From the NCBI GenBank assembly GCA_964431385.1, contig CAYSJM010000005.1:1-64000 (forward strand): a DNA stretch of 64,000 nt, read 5' to 3'. The number at the start of each line of letters is the position of its first letter. Positions within the stretch are counted from its first letter, which is position 1. The position numbers and the translations under genes are program-made. The notes beneath the pieces are model-generated. The model was not told the origin of the DNA. It worked only from the letters and a program-made list of their open reading frames with translations, and made no database searches. Positions 8,398 through 17,258 of the stretch are shown in pieces. This stretch comes from UTCHB3 sp964431385. Lineage in GTDB: Bacteria; Bacteroidota; Ignavibacteria; Ignavibacteriales; Ignavibacteriaceae.

Positions 8398-9660
8398 ATG
8401 CGAACACTTTCTACACTTTTCGTCCTTCTTTTCCTGGCAACACCCTTGTTTAGCCAGAGTATCAACGGCAGGATCAGCTCGTCAGTCTATATGTTTGAGA
8501 GATATGACGCCCCTGCCACCTCCGACTTCCAAGCCAGAGGTTACCATTCTGCGATCCTTAATTTGAATTATGACAAATATTCATTGAGGACCTACTTAAA
8601 TTACGAGAATTATTTCAACACCGGCACTGACTCTAGAATGAGGGTTTATAACCTTTACTTTGAAGCCAGAAAACTTTTTGACATTGCAACGGTTAAAATA
8701 GGCAGACAGCCTGTCTTCTCCACCATTGCGGGCGGAGTTTTTGACGGTGTCTCTGTGAATGCTTCTTACAAAATGTTTGGTCTTGATGCCTGGTATGGTG
8801 GAAATGTACCCGCTTATCAGAAACTTGAAATTACCGACAGTTGGAAAGATGATTATTTGCTGGGTGGTGAATTGAAAGCTCAGATTCTTCCACAGCTTCT
8901 AATTGGTGTTGGCGGGTTTGTAAAAAACTTCAAACCGTACTCATATACGGCAACCCGTTTGGATGATGCATTCAACCCGATTTCGGTGTTGATTCAGGAA
9001 AAATCGAATCAGTATCAATTCCTCCAGGGAAGAATCTCTTATGATCAGGGAAAAGGCTTCCAGTTTAATGCCAGATATGAATATGACATGAACTATAAGA
9101 AAACTTCCCGGATTGAATTTGACGGAATCTCAAGTCCTGTTGACAAGTGGCACTTCAATCTCTACTTCAACTACCTGGCTCCAAGAATCAGATACAATTC
9201 AATTTTTTCTGTATTCGATTTTGCAAACACAACTGAACTTGAAGTTGGTGCAGGATACGATCTGACAAAGAGCATTACACTTAACGGTAGAGTTGGTGTG
9301 GTTAGCTATTTGAGCGAAAACTCAAGCCGCTTCACCCTCTCAGCCAATACAAGTTTTGGTTCTTTGAGTTACAGAAAAAGCCTTGGATATGCGGGTGAAC
9401 AAGATGCAATTTCGCTCTATCTCGCAAAATCACTTTTTGACGGGCTGATTACTCCATCAGCAGGAATAGCTTATACCAGTTATAAACTTACTCCTGACGC
9501 AGAAACAAACAGTCTAACAACCATCATGGGTGGTCTCAATATCAGAGCTATCAGATGGCTGTCATTCGATATTCAGGCTCAATACCTGAACAACAAAATT
9601 TACAAGAACGATCTCAGAATGTTCTTCAAAGCTAATTACTGGTTTAACACAATTTTTTAG
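8398..9660 (+). CDS. Outer-membrane beta-barrel protein of a cytochrome operon
   Basis: 420 residues with a signal peptide (about 1-19, cut after LFSQ). The mature chain is a run of alternating hydrophobic strands and short turns rich in Tyr, Asn and Gly, ending in an aromatic residue (WFNTIF), the hallmark of barrels assembled by the Bam machinery. I do not recognise a named family, but position directly before a 14-haem and a 7-haem cytochrome gene (5 and 17 base spacers) suggests the pore part of a porin-cytochrome conduit comparable in principle to MtrB or OmbB. It has no haem motif itself. ATG 8398 has no obvious Shine-Dalgarno, as is common in Bacteroidota. Confidence 0.82.
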   Translation: MRTLSTLFVLLFLATPLFSQSINGRISSSVYMFERYDAPATSDFQARGYHSAILNLNYDKYSLRTYLNYENYFNTGTDSRMRVYNLYFEARKLFDIATVKIGRQPVFSTIAGGVFDGVSVNASYKMFGLDAWYGGNVPAYQKLEITDSWKDDYLLGGELKAQILPQLLIGVGGFVKNFKPYSYTATRLDDAFNPISVLIQEKSNQYQFLQGRISYDQGKGFQFNARYEYDMNYKKTSRIEFDGISSPVDKWHFNLYFNYLAPRIRYNSIFSVFDFANTTELEVGAGYDLTKSITLNGRVGVVSYLSENSSRFTLSANTSFGSLSYRKSLGYAGEQDAISLYLAKSLFDGLITPSAGIAYTSYKLTPDAETNSLTTIMGGLNIRAIRWLSFDIQAQYLNNKIYKNDLRMFFKANYWFNTIF

Positions 9661-9664
9661 ATAG

Positions 9665-10888
9665 ATGGCTATGAAAACAAAATATATTTACCTAAGTCTG
9701 ACGATCCTTGCTGTTGCGTTTCTGCTGTTTTCGGCTTTTACTTCAAGAAGCCATTTAACTTCAGACTCTGCGACGAAGGTTATCAAATTTTCACATCAGC
9801 TCCATTCCTCCGTTATGGAGTGTGCAGATTGCCATACCGGCGTTACAACTGCCGCTTCATTAAACCAAAGAATGTTGCCTGAAAAATCCGTTTGTGCAAG
9901 CTGCCACGATGTGGAAAGCTCCGACAAATGCGGTACCTGTCACTATGAAGATGTTTTTGAACCACTTCAGCAAAAAACATCCGGACTCATTTTTAATCAC
10001 GCTTTCCACCTTAAGAATGCCCCTCTTAGTGGAAATGGTGATAAATGCCTCGGTTGCCATAAAGATGTAAATCTCTCAACCGGTGTTGAACTTAGAGGGA
10101 AATACAATCCTACGATGGAAGCTTGCTGGACTTGCCACGCAGAGACCAAACTTGCAACCAATGCTTGTGAGGCCTGCCATGTCTCGACCGCAAATCTTAT
10201 TCCTGAAACCCATAAACTTGCTGAATTCTCAACGAGACATAAATTCGCTGCAATGGCTCCCGGAGCAAATTGTATGATGTGTCACGACAATTCATCCTGT
10301 CAGGAATGCCATGTGGCTAACTCTGTGATGACCGAAGCCAACACAAATGAGAGTTTCTACAAACCGGGTGAAGGAAGCAACTTTACTGATGGTGCCAAAG
10401 TTCAAAAACTCTCGAGAGTTCACGACCTTAACTATAGATTCTCACACGGAATCGATTTTAAGGGAAAAGCTTCTGATTGCCAGACCTGTCACCAAACTGA
10501 AACTTTCTGTTCGACCTGCCATAACCAAAAAGGTGGCGATTTTGCTCAAGCAGGATTTGTCCCCTATTCACATACCAAAACAAATTTTGTTATGATTGGT
10601 GTAGGTTCAGGTGGTGGTGAGCATGCCCTGATGGCAAAGAGAGACCTTGGTTCATGTGCTTCTTGCCATGATGCTGCCGGTGCTGATCCTGTTTGCGTTC
10701 AGTGTCATAACGATGCAGACGGTATTAAAGGTACAAATCCAAAAACTCACCTCTCCGGATTTATGAAAACCGAAAATGGCGACTGGCATAAAGATATGAA
10801 CGCAGTCTGCTATAATTGTCACACTGATGTAAACGCAAAACCTAACGGGATAACCGGTATAGGATTCTGCGGTTATTGCCACAAATAA
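9665..10888 (+). CDS. Multihaem c-type cytochrome, 14 CxxCH motifs
   Basis: 407 residues with an N-terminal hydrophobic segment (about 8-25) that is a signal peptide or an anchor. I count fourteen CxxCH motifs: CADCH, CASCH, CGTCH, CLGCH, CWTCH, CEACH, CMMCH, CQECH, CQTCH, CSTCH, CASCH, CVQCH, CYNCH and CGYCH, the last one three residues before the C-terminus. Many extra His residues (e.g. FSHQLH, FNHAFH, RVHDLNYRFSH) could be distal ligands. It should act in the periplasm or cell envelope as an electron wire. ATG 9665 is five bases after the barrel gene's stop; a second ATG (9671) is equally possible. Role in extracellular or anaerobic respiration is inferred. Confidence 0.95.
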   Translation: MAMKTKYIYLSLTILAVAFLLFSAFTSRSHLTSDSATKVIKFSHQLHSSVMECADCHTGVTTAASLNQRMLPEKSVCASCHDVESSDKCGTCHYEDVFEPLQQKTSGLIFNHAFHLKNAPLSGNGDKCLGCHKDVNLSTGVELRGKYNPTMEACWTCHAETKLATNACEACHVSTANLIPETHKLAEFSTRHKFAAMAPGANCMMCHDNSSCQECHVANSVMTEANTNESFYKPGEGSNFTDGAKVQKLSRVHDLNYRFSHGIDFKGKASDCQTCHQTETFCSTCHNQKGGDFAQAGFVPYSHTKTNFVMIGVGSGGGEHALMAKRDLGSCASCHDAAGADPVCVQCHNDADGIKGTNPKTHLSGFMKTENGDWHKDMNAVCYNCHTDVNAKPNGITGIGFCGYCHK

Positions 10889-10905
10889 TCGCTGAGGTCA
10901 AGTAA

Positions 10906-11775
10906 ATGAAAAAGTTATATTTTTATTCTGTCTTATTAACCGTCTCATTGGCTTTCCTCATGGCAGGTTGCAGTAAACTTAAGGATAATATCCCTGCTGC
11001 TCCGGTGGTAAAAGCCCATTCAGAAGGAATCGTTAAAAGAGGTGCTGCTGACCATCATGCAGTTCTGATCAAAAATCAGAAATATAATATGAAACCTTGT
11101 ACTACCTGCCACGGCAGCGACTACAAAGGTGGAATTATTGGTGCAGAAGCCTCGTGTTTAAAATGCCACACGCAGCCTAAAGGTCCGGAAGCATGTAATA
11201 CCTGTCATGGTAGCTACAGAGACCCGTCAATTATAGCTCCAACAACAAATGGTGCTCATAATGTACACCTCTACGCAAATGTCCAAGGTAAAAAAGTAGC
11301 TTGTAATGAATGTCATACGGTTCCAGCTTCGTACTACGCAGCAGGTCACATTGACAATCCTGATGATCCGGCTGAATTGAATTTTGGTACTTTTACCAAA
11401 ACACAATCGAATAAAACCGGAACAACTTACTTTAACGCATTATTACCCACTTATACCCCTGTTCCAACCTATTCAACAACCAACGGTTGTTCGAACAATT
11501 ACTGCCACGGTTACTTCAAAAATGGTAACCTGACTAATACAGTAAAATGGACAGATGGAGCGAACGGTAAAAAATGCGGTAGTTGCCATGGTGATCCTGT
11601 AACAGGCAATCCGTTACCAAAAGGCACCCACATTCAGGGTTCTTTCGCTAACAATTGCACAGGCTGCCACAATTCCACAAAATACAATGCCACAACCAAT
11701 ACATGGACTGTTGATTCAACAAGAGTGCATGTTGATGGTAAGCTTCGTATCTTTGGAAATGATGTAGATTACTAA
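10906..11775 (+). CDS. Multihaem cytochrome lipoprotein, 6 CxxCH plus one CX4CH
   Basis: 289 residues. Lipoprotein signal with LMAGC-SKLKDN (Cys about 22). Haem motifs in order: CTTCH, CLKCH, CNTCH, CNECH, then CSNNYCH (CX4CH, non-canonical), CGSCH and CTGCH. The CX4CH-containing arrangement with many Gly-Thr-Asn repeats resembles outer-membrane or extracellular cytochromes described from metal-reducing Geobacter-like organisms. Lipidation predicts anchoring to the outer membrane, so it may be the outward-facing partner of the barrel and the 14-haem protein. Last gene of the operon, followed by a terminator. Confidence 0.93.
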   Translation: MKKLYFYSVLLTVSLAFLMAGCSKLKDNIPAAPVVKAHSEGIVKRGAADHHAVLIKNQKYNMKPCTTCHGSDYKGGIIGAEASCLKCHTQPKGPEACNTCHGSYRDPSIIAPTTNGAHNVHLYANVQGKKVACNECHTVPASYYAAGHIDNPDDPAELNFGTFTKTQSNKTGTTYFNALLPTYTPVPTYSTTNGCSNNYCHGYFKNGNLTNTVKWTDGANGKKCGSCHGDPVTGNPLPKGTHIQGSFANNCTGCHNSTKYNATTNTWTVDSTRVHVDGKLRIFGNDVDY

Positions 11776-11820
11776 GAAAGGTTAACGGATAATTTTTATC
11801 CGCTCAAAGCTTAAGTCAAA

Positions 11821-11851
11821 GAGGCTGTCTTAAATGGGCAGCCTTTTTTTT
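11821..11851 (+). terminator. Terminator of the cytochrome operon
   Basis: AGGCTG (11822-11827) pairs with CAGCCT (11839-11844), followed by eight T. The hairpin covers the last codons and stop of the convergent lolD-like gene, whose 3' end is at 11830. Confidence 0.8.
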
Positions 11852-12531
11852 ATAACCCTGCCGTCAGCCATTTCGATCAGGTTGTCGCCAATAGCCATGA
11901 GGTCTTTGTTGTGCGTAACGATGACGAAAGTTTTCCCAAATTCATCTCGAAGTTTTAAGAACAGATCGTTTATTGCGTTTGCATTGTTTGAATCGAGGTT
12001 GCCCGTAGGTTCATCTGCAAGGATGACCTTTGGATCGTTGCTTAATGCCCTCGCAAGAGCAGCTCTCTGCTGTTCCCCACCGGATAACTCTGCGGGTTTG
12101 TGGTTTTTCCTGCCTTCCAGTCCTGTGATGGCGATCAGTTCAAGTGCCTTTTCAAAGGCTTCTTTTTTTCCCTTACCAGCAATAAGAAGTGGAATTGCAA
12201 CATTCTCGAGAGCAGTAAATTCCGGCAAAAGGTGATGAAACTGAAATACAAATCCGATGTTTTCATTTCTAAATTTAGACAGTTTCTTCTGACTCAACGA
12301 AAAAAGATCGGTTCCCAGCATGCTCACTTGTCCGGAGTCGGGTTTGTCAAGCCCACTGATGATATGTAGAAGCGTACTCTTCCCGGCACCTGAAGCACCA
12401 ACAATCACAGAGATTTTATTTTCAGGGATGGTTATATCAACACCCTTTAGAACATCAAGTTTGTTTTGCTTTGAGACTTTGTAAGATTTTACAAGTCCAC
12501 TGCCGCTAATTATATCGTTCATATCACTCAT
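11830..12531 (-). CDS. lolD: ABC transporter ATPase, LolD-type
   Basis: 233 residues, typical for LolD/MacB-class ATPases. Walker A GASGAGKST (about 46-54), Q-loop VFQFHH, signature LSGGEQQR, Walker B VILADEPTGNLD, and the switch His in IVTHNKD. It lies behind two FtsX-like permeases on the same strand, so together they form a LolCDE-like complex that extracts lipoproteins from the inner membrane and passes them to the periplasmic carrier. The 91-base spacer from the second permease gene is longer than the other operon gaps. MacB- or FtsE-type roles are possible but less likely with two LolC/E-type permeases. Confidence 0.92.
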   Translation of the reverse strand: MSDMNDIISGSGLVKSYKVSKQNKLDVLKGVDITIPENKISVIVGASGAGKSTLLHIISGLDKPDSGQVSMLGTDLFSLSQKKLSKFRNENIGFVFQFHHLLPEFTALENVAIPLLIAGKGKKEAFEKALELIAITGLEGRKNHKPAELSGGEQQRAALARALSNDPKVILADEPTGNLDSNNANAINDLFLKLRDEFGKTFVIVTHNKDLMAIGDNLIEMADGRVIKKRLPI

Positions 12532-12622
12532 TTGTTAATTCTGACAATTTTATTCGGAAGAAGAATCCGGTTAACTTCGTTATATTAGCTGATGAAATCA
12601 AAAAAATAGCTCGAGACCTTTA

Positions 12623-13858
12623 TCATTCCCACCTTATCGCATCAATTGGATCAATTTCAGCTGCTTTTTTTGCAGGATAAACTGAAGCAAGAAGTGAGAG
12701 CCCGATTGAAGCCGATAGTATAAGAATATAATCAATAAGGTTAAGTTCCATCGGCATATATGACATTTTGAATCTTAAGGGGTCAAGTGCAATGATATGG
12801 TAGTTTATTTGCAGATAATAGGTACCAAATCCGATCAGACCGCCCGCTATGGTTCCAATAACACCCGTAAGGAACCCCTGAATCACAAAAATCCTGATAA
12901 TAGTAGCTTTTTCCATTCCCATAGCAGTCAAAACGCCAATATCTCTTTTCTTCTCAATAACCGACATCGTCAAAGATGCGAGGATATTAAATACCGCCAC
13001 TAAGATTATGAGCGAAAGTAGAAACCAGGCTACAAGTCTTTCCAGCATCATAACATTGTAAATATCGCTATGCAGGTCATACCAGGTTGAAAAGACAAAT
13101 TTTGTGTCACCAAAACTATCTATCATGCTTTGTTTAACTTTGTTCGCTCTGGTATAATCATCAAATCTTATTTCATAACCTTGCACTTCATCCACATAAC
13201 CGAGGACAAAACTGGCGTGGTCAAGATCGGTAAAAATATACTCACCATCGTATTCGTTATTCTTTGACTGGTATATTCCCCTGACGATAAGCTGTATATT
13301 CTGAACATTTCCTGCCCCTGAAACGAGATTTTCGATACCTGCAGGAGATAAAACAGTCAGGGTATCACCAATGCCGAGCGACAATTTTTCAGAAAGATTG
13401 ATGCCAATAAATGCAGCCCCAATATCACCTGTAAAATCGTACTCTCCAAATCGAAGAGCCTTTTTTATTCCGTAAACATCTTTTCCTGACCCGGGATCAA
13501 TCCCCTTTAAACGGGCAATTCTGTTATATTCTTTTGAAATAACCGCAGTTTTTCCTTCAACAAATCCTGAAAAAGAGTCTTTATAATCACTTTTTTCGAT
13601 AAATTGTTTTATTGAATCGAGTGATCCTCCATTCTCTCCACCCACAGTCTCAATTCGAAGATGAGGTTCAAAACTGACTAAAAATGTTCTCACCATTCCT
13701 GCAAAACCGTTAAAAATTGCAAGCACAATTATTAGTGCCGCAACTCCCAAAGTGATGCCACCAACCGAGAGGAATGATATAATGGAAATAAAATTGATGT
13801 GTCGCTTACTGAAAAGATATCTCAGTGCGAAGAAAAGTGAAAGTGAACCCGTTTTCAA
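12623..13858 (-). CDS. LolC/LolE-type ABC permease (second copy)
   Basis: 411 residues with the LolC/E topology: one N-terminal TM (about 20-45), a large periplasmic domain (about 46-275) and three C-terminal TMs (about 278-400) with the FtsX-type phrase MSVIEKKRDIGVLTAMGM (coupling helix). The start appears to be TTG: its TTG (13858-13856) overlaps the TGA stop of the preceding permease as TTGA, the same 4-base coupling usually seen as ATGA. The protein begins MKTGSLSLFFALRYLF, a normal start for this family. Pairs with the next permease and LolD to form a lipoprotein-release transporter. Confidence 0.92.
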   Translation of the reverse strand: MKTGSLSLFFALRYLFSKRHINFISIISFLSVGGITLGVAALIIVLAIFNGFAGMVRTFLVSFEPHLRIETVGGENGGSLDSIKQFIEKSDYKDSFSGFVEGKTAVISKEYNRIARLKGIDPGSGKDVYGIKKALRFGEYDFTGDIGAAFIGINLSEKLSLGIGDTLTVLSPAGIENLVSGAGNVQNIQLIVRGIYQSKNNEYDGEYIFTDLDHASFVLGYVDEVQGYEIRFDDYTRANKVKQSMIDSFGDTKFVFSTWYDLHSDIYNVMMLERLVAWFLLSLIILVAVFNILASLTMSVIEKKRDIGVLTAMGMEKATIIRIFVIQGFLTGVIGTIAGGLIGFGTYYLQINYHIIALDPLRFKMSYMPMELNLIDYILILSASIGLSLLASVYPAKKAAEIDPIDAIRWE

Positions 13859-15084
13859 TTGAACCTCAAGGCTTTTACGGGATCGATTCTTGCTGCTGCA
13901 AATGCAGGTATAAGAGACGAGAGGATACTTAGAGCGACTGAAATGGTAAACACAATAACAAAATAGGTTGGGTTTATCGCTATCGGCACTTTATCAACAA
14001 AATATATTTGAGGGTTTAGTTGCACCAGTCCAAACTCTGATTGTAAAAAGCAGAGTAAATAACCGAAAACTACCCCAACTATGGCGCCACCAATTCCCAG
14101 CAAAAGACCCCTCACAAGAAATATTCGTGTAATAAAACCGGGAGAAGCCCCAATGGCTTTTAGAGTGCCAATGGTGTTTGTTTTATCCAAAACAAGCATC
14201 AAAAGTGCACTTATTATATTAAAGGCTGCAACGACAATAATAAGACCAAGAACTATAGGAACAGGTTTTCTCTGCAATTCGATCCAGTTAAACATCTGCA
14301 TGTTAGCTTCGACAAAAGTAACTGCAAAGTAGGGGTGACCAAGATTTTGTTGAATAACATTTTTAAGTGAATCAACAGCGACACCTCGATTAAGTTTTAC
14401 TTCTATCAGGTTAATCTTGTCATCCATTTCATAAAGACGCTGTAACTCAGATAATGCAGTATAGGCAAATGCATCATCATACTTCCCCATTCCGGTCTGA
14501 TATATGCCTGAAACCACAAAATTTTCAACAGCAGGAAGTGCAGTCATAGTTTTAAGATCTACGGCATTGATGGCAAAAAAGTTGATCATATCACCCGTTT
14601 TCACTCTTAACTTAGTAGCGAGTGTTTTGCCGATAATAACTTTATTCACCGAGTCCGCATCTAACCCCAAATCGAAACTGCCCGAGACTAATTTTAGTCC
14701 GTCTCTCCTCTTAAGGTAGTCGCCACTAATCCCTTTCAGAGTTACACCTTCATTTATCCGGTTTTTACCCAGAATACAAATTTTTTGAGCCCCAAGTTCT
14801 ACAGAATTAAGATTACTCCCTGCAATTGATTTTATAGTCGTTTCTGCTTTTTCCGGTTCGGGTAAATCCTGGTTGCCATAACCGTAAATCTGAATATCTG
14901 AATCGAAAGTAACAAGTTTTTCGCTGATTACTTTCTCGTATCCTTCAAGCACACTTAAAGCCACGATAAGGGTGGTAACCCCCAACGCAATTCCGGCAAG
15001 GGCTGCAAAAGAGAAAAATGTGTAGGTTTTCGACTTATTGCCGGGCTTCAGATACCTTTTAAGCAAAAATAACGATGCACTCAA
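13855..15084 (-). CDS. LolC/LolE-type ABC permease (first copy)
   Basis: 409 residues, paralogous in layout to the following permease: TM about 22-46, periplasmic domain, then three TMs near 275-405 with MLVLDKTNTIGTLKAIGA as the coupling segment. There is no ATG near the family N-terminus; TTG at 15084, one base after the TAA of the TPR gene, gives MSASLFLLKRYL and fits. The operon order TPR - permease - permease - ATPase, with overlapping or touching genes, indicates one transcript. Acts in the inner membrane in lipoprotein sorting. Confidence 0.92.
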   Translation of the reverse strand: MSASLFLLKRYLKPGNKSKTYTFFSFAALAGIALGVTTLIVALSVLEGYEKVISEKLVTFDSDIQIYGYGNQDLPEPEKAETTIKSIAGSNLNSVELGAQKICILGKNRINEGVTLKGISGDYLKRRDGLKLVSGSFDLGLDADSVNKVIIGKTLATKLRVKTGDMINFFAINAVDLKTMTALPAVENFVVSGIYQTGMGKYDDAFAYTALSELQRLYEMDDKINLIEVKLNRGVAVDSLKNVIQQNLGHPYFAVTFVEANMQMFNWIELQRKPVPIVLGLIIVVAAFNIISALLMLVLDKTNTIGTLKAIGASPGFITRIFLVRGLLLGIGGAIVGVVFGYLLCFLQSEFGLVQLNPQIYFVDKVPIAINPTYFVIVFTISVALSILSSLIPAFAAARIDPVKALRFN

Positions 15085-15085
15085 A

Positions 15086-16507
15086 TTACAATCCCGCTGC
15101 TCTGCAAAGAAACTTTAGAATATCGAGTTCAGAACTGTCAGAAAGTGCTGTTTTATTCACCGGTTTTGATGATCCGGGTTTTGAAACATCCTTACCTGTT
15201 GGATCAAATTTTTTCTCATAGTTCTGAACAAAATCATTCTTGCCACAAGATAAAGTCCAGCTATATTCATTTTGACCATATTTGCTTTTTAGTACTTTAT
15301 CAATGTTATCCGGAGCTGTTTGATCAAAATCTGATTGGAAAACATTTAGCATATTCAAATCAACATCTGCGGTAACAACAGCCTTTATTGAAGCGGTGAT
15401 ACTCGAGTCCGGATTTATTTTCAATTCTTTTGGTGAGTAAAAGAAATATTCATTCCCTCTTTTAATGAATTGTGCGTCTTTAACCACCGGCATCCACCCC
15501 TGTTTTGACATCTCATTCAAAATGGTCATTTTCTTCAACAGCTCTATTAACTTTTTATTTTTTTTGTATTTATATGCCTGAGCATAAAAGTCCAAAGACT
15601 CTTCATACGATTTGGAATTAAATTTCAGGTGCCCCTTTTCCATCTTGGTATTGTATATGATGTTGGCAATATACTGGATAGAGTCTTTTGGTGCATCTTT
15701 TCTCTTTGTAAGGTCGTTATAGGTTACACTCATCATTGAGTCAATCCTGTTTACAACTTCAAAGCCTTTGTCGTATTCGCCCACATCAAAATACATCCCG
15801 TACAATTCACTGAGTGCATTAATGTTTTTTGGATCCATTTCAAGAACCATGTTGAAGTGGTACACAGAGCTGTCTATGGTTCCCAGAAATTTATAAATTT
15901 GAGCTAAACCAAAATGTGAAATGCTGTAATATTTGTTGTTTTTATCGGGTCCGATTTCATTCAAGCAGAGCTGAAAATATTTTTTGCCGTTTTCAGCATC
16001 GTTTATCATCATAGAGACTCTGCCAACATCATTGTAGATATTTACTTTCGAGAAGTCAAAATCATTCCACCGAAAAACCGGCACTTCGAGATATTCCAAT
16101 GATTCAAGATAAAACTTGATGGCTTCACTAAAATGTTTCTTTATTTTATTCGTGTCTTTGGTATCGGGTGGAACAAACTCTTTAACCATCCCTTTATAAT
16201 AAGTAAGAATGGCTTTCATGTTCGATTTGCCTTCACCAAACAGCTTTAAACCTTGATCAAGATTTAGATTTGCACTTCGTTCATCTTTTGCATAGATAAA
16301 GGTTATGGCAATTTTTATGTAAACTTCAGGATCTTTTTTCTCTAAATTTAGAGCTTCAAGATATTTCATTCGGGCGTTCAGCACATCAGGCGGGCGTTTA
16401 TTTAATAGCTTATCACCCTCCAATAGCAAGTCTTTATAGCCGGTCTGAGCCAACAATCCAAATTGAAGTAAAATTAAACACAACAGACCACTTAATAGTC
16501 GCGACAT
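15086..16507 (-). CDS. Exported TPR-repeat protein
   Basis: 473 residues with a signal peptide (about 1-21, ending LLAQ). Most of the mature chain is helical with tetratricopeptide-like units (for example around 30-70, 185-240 and 295-330 with SKSYEESLDFYAQAYKY). A C-terminal stretch (about 350-445) is beta-rich and ends in a Ser/Lys-rich tail. TPR proteins are scaffolds; location upstream of, and touching, the Lol-type permeases suggests an envelope role, perhaps linked to lipoprotein transport, but there is no direct evidence. ATG 16507 is clear. Confidence 0.85.
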   Translation of the reverse strand: MSRLLSGLLCLILLQFGLLAQTGYKDLLLEGDKLLNKRPPDVLNARMKYLEALNLEKKDPEVYIKIAITFIYAKDERSANLNLDQGLKLFGEGKSNMKAILTYYKGMVKEFVPPDTKDTNKIKKHFSEAIKFYLESLEYLEVPVFRWNDFDFSKVNIYNDVGRVSMMINDAENGKKYFQLCLNEIGPDKNNKYYSISHFGLAQIYKFLGTIDSSVYHFNMVLEMDPKNINALSELYGMYFDVGEYDKGFEVVNRIDSMMSVTYNDLTKRKDAPKDSIQYIANIIYNTKMEKGHLKFNSKSYEESLDFYAQAYKYKKNKKLIELLKKMTILNEMSKQGWMPVVKDAQFIKRGNEYFFYSPKELKINPDSSITASIKAVVTADVDLNMLNVFQSDFDQTAPDNIDKVLKSKYGQNEYSWTLSCGKNDFVQNYEKKFDPTGKDVSKPGSSKPVNKTALSDSSELDILKFLCRAAGL

Positions 16508-16762
16508 TATTTCCTCATTATAAGAATTTCTAAAATCAAACTCTAAATTTACCTATTTATACGAAATGAAGAGTCAATAGTTTCATGCATTTTTTTTGCC
16601 TCCCCTTGTGAAAGTGAAAATCTTGAAATAAATTTCGAGAAAAATCAAAAAAATATTTGGATAAAATTGATCTGAATCCTATATTTGTAATCTGTTTATT
16701 TTTAGTTCTGTAACATAATGTTTGCGGCAGAAAAACTGCCCATAGAATCCAAAGCCTTATAT

Positions 16763-16837
16763 CGGGGTATAGCGTAGCCCGGCTAGCGCGCCTGGTTTGG
16801 GACCAGGAGGTCGCAGGTTCGAATCCTGCTACCCCGA
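16763..16837 (+). tRNA. tRNA-Pro (TGG)
   Basis: Acceptor stem CGGGGTA / TACCCCG with discriminator A; anticodon arm CCTGG-TTTGGGA-CCAGG gives anticodon TGG; T arm GCAGG-TTCGAAT-CCTGC. CCA is not encoded. First of three clustered tRNA genes. Confidence 0.96.
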
Positions 16838-16865
16838 CAACATATTCTACATGGAAAATATCTAT

Positions 16866-16939
<74 letters not shown>

Positions 16940-16997
16940 CAAGAATTTATGGAACTACGGAACTAAAATTTATTTTTGAATTGTTTTTACTTTAGAT

Positions 16998-17069
16998 GGC
17001 CCCATCGTCTAAAGGTTAGGACATCGCCCTTTCACGGCGGTAATAGGGGTTCGAATCCCCTTGGGGTCA
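16998..17069 (+). tRNA. tRNA-Glu (TTC)
   Basis: Acceptor stem GGCCCCA / TGGGGTC with discriminator A; anticodon arm CGCC-CTTTCAC-GGCG gives TTC; T arm AGGGG-TTCGAAT-CCCCT. Last gene of the cluster, directly followed by a terminator. Confidence 0.96.
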
Positions 17070-17074
17070 CAAAA

Positions 17075-17116
17075 AACCCTCATTTTCAGTAGAAGATGAG
17101 GGTTTTGTCTTTTTAA
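17075..17116 (+). terminator. Terminator of the tRNA cluster
   Basis: AACCCTCAT (17075-17083) pairs perfectly with ATGAGGGTT (17096-17104), then a T-rich tail. Confidence 0.88.
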
Positions 17117-17200
17117 ACACTCTCTCTAATTCAGTCAGGTATCTCTCTGCAAAACACCTGCACCTCCGGCGATACTCCATCAGAATAATTCATGAGTAAC

Positions 17201-17238
17201 AAAAAAAAGCACTAAAGAAAAATAATTCCTTAGTGCTT
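17201..17238 (-). terminator. Terminator of yebC
   Basis: Read on the minus strand, AAGCACTAA and TTAGTGCTT (17230-17238 and 17207-17215) form a 9-bp stem followed by a run of T (17201-17207). It lies 20 bases after the yebC-like stop. Confidence 0.85.
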
Positions 17239-17258
17239 CCATCGTTTGAAAACGAAAA

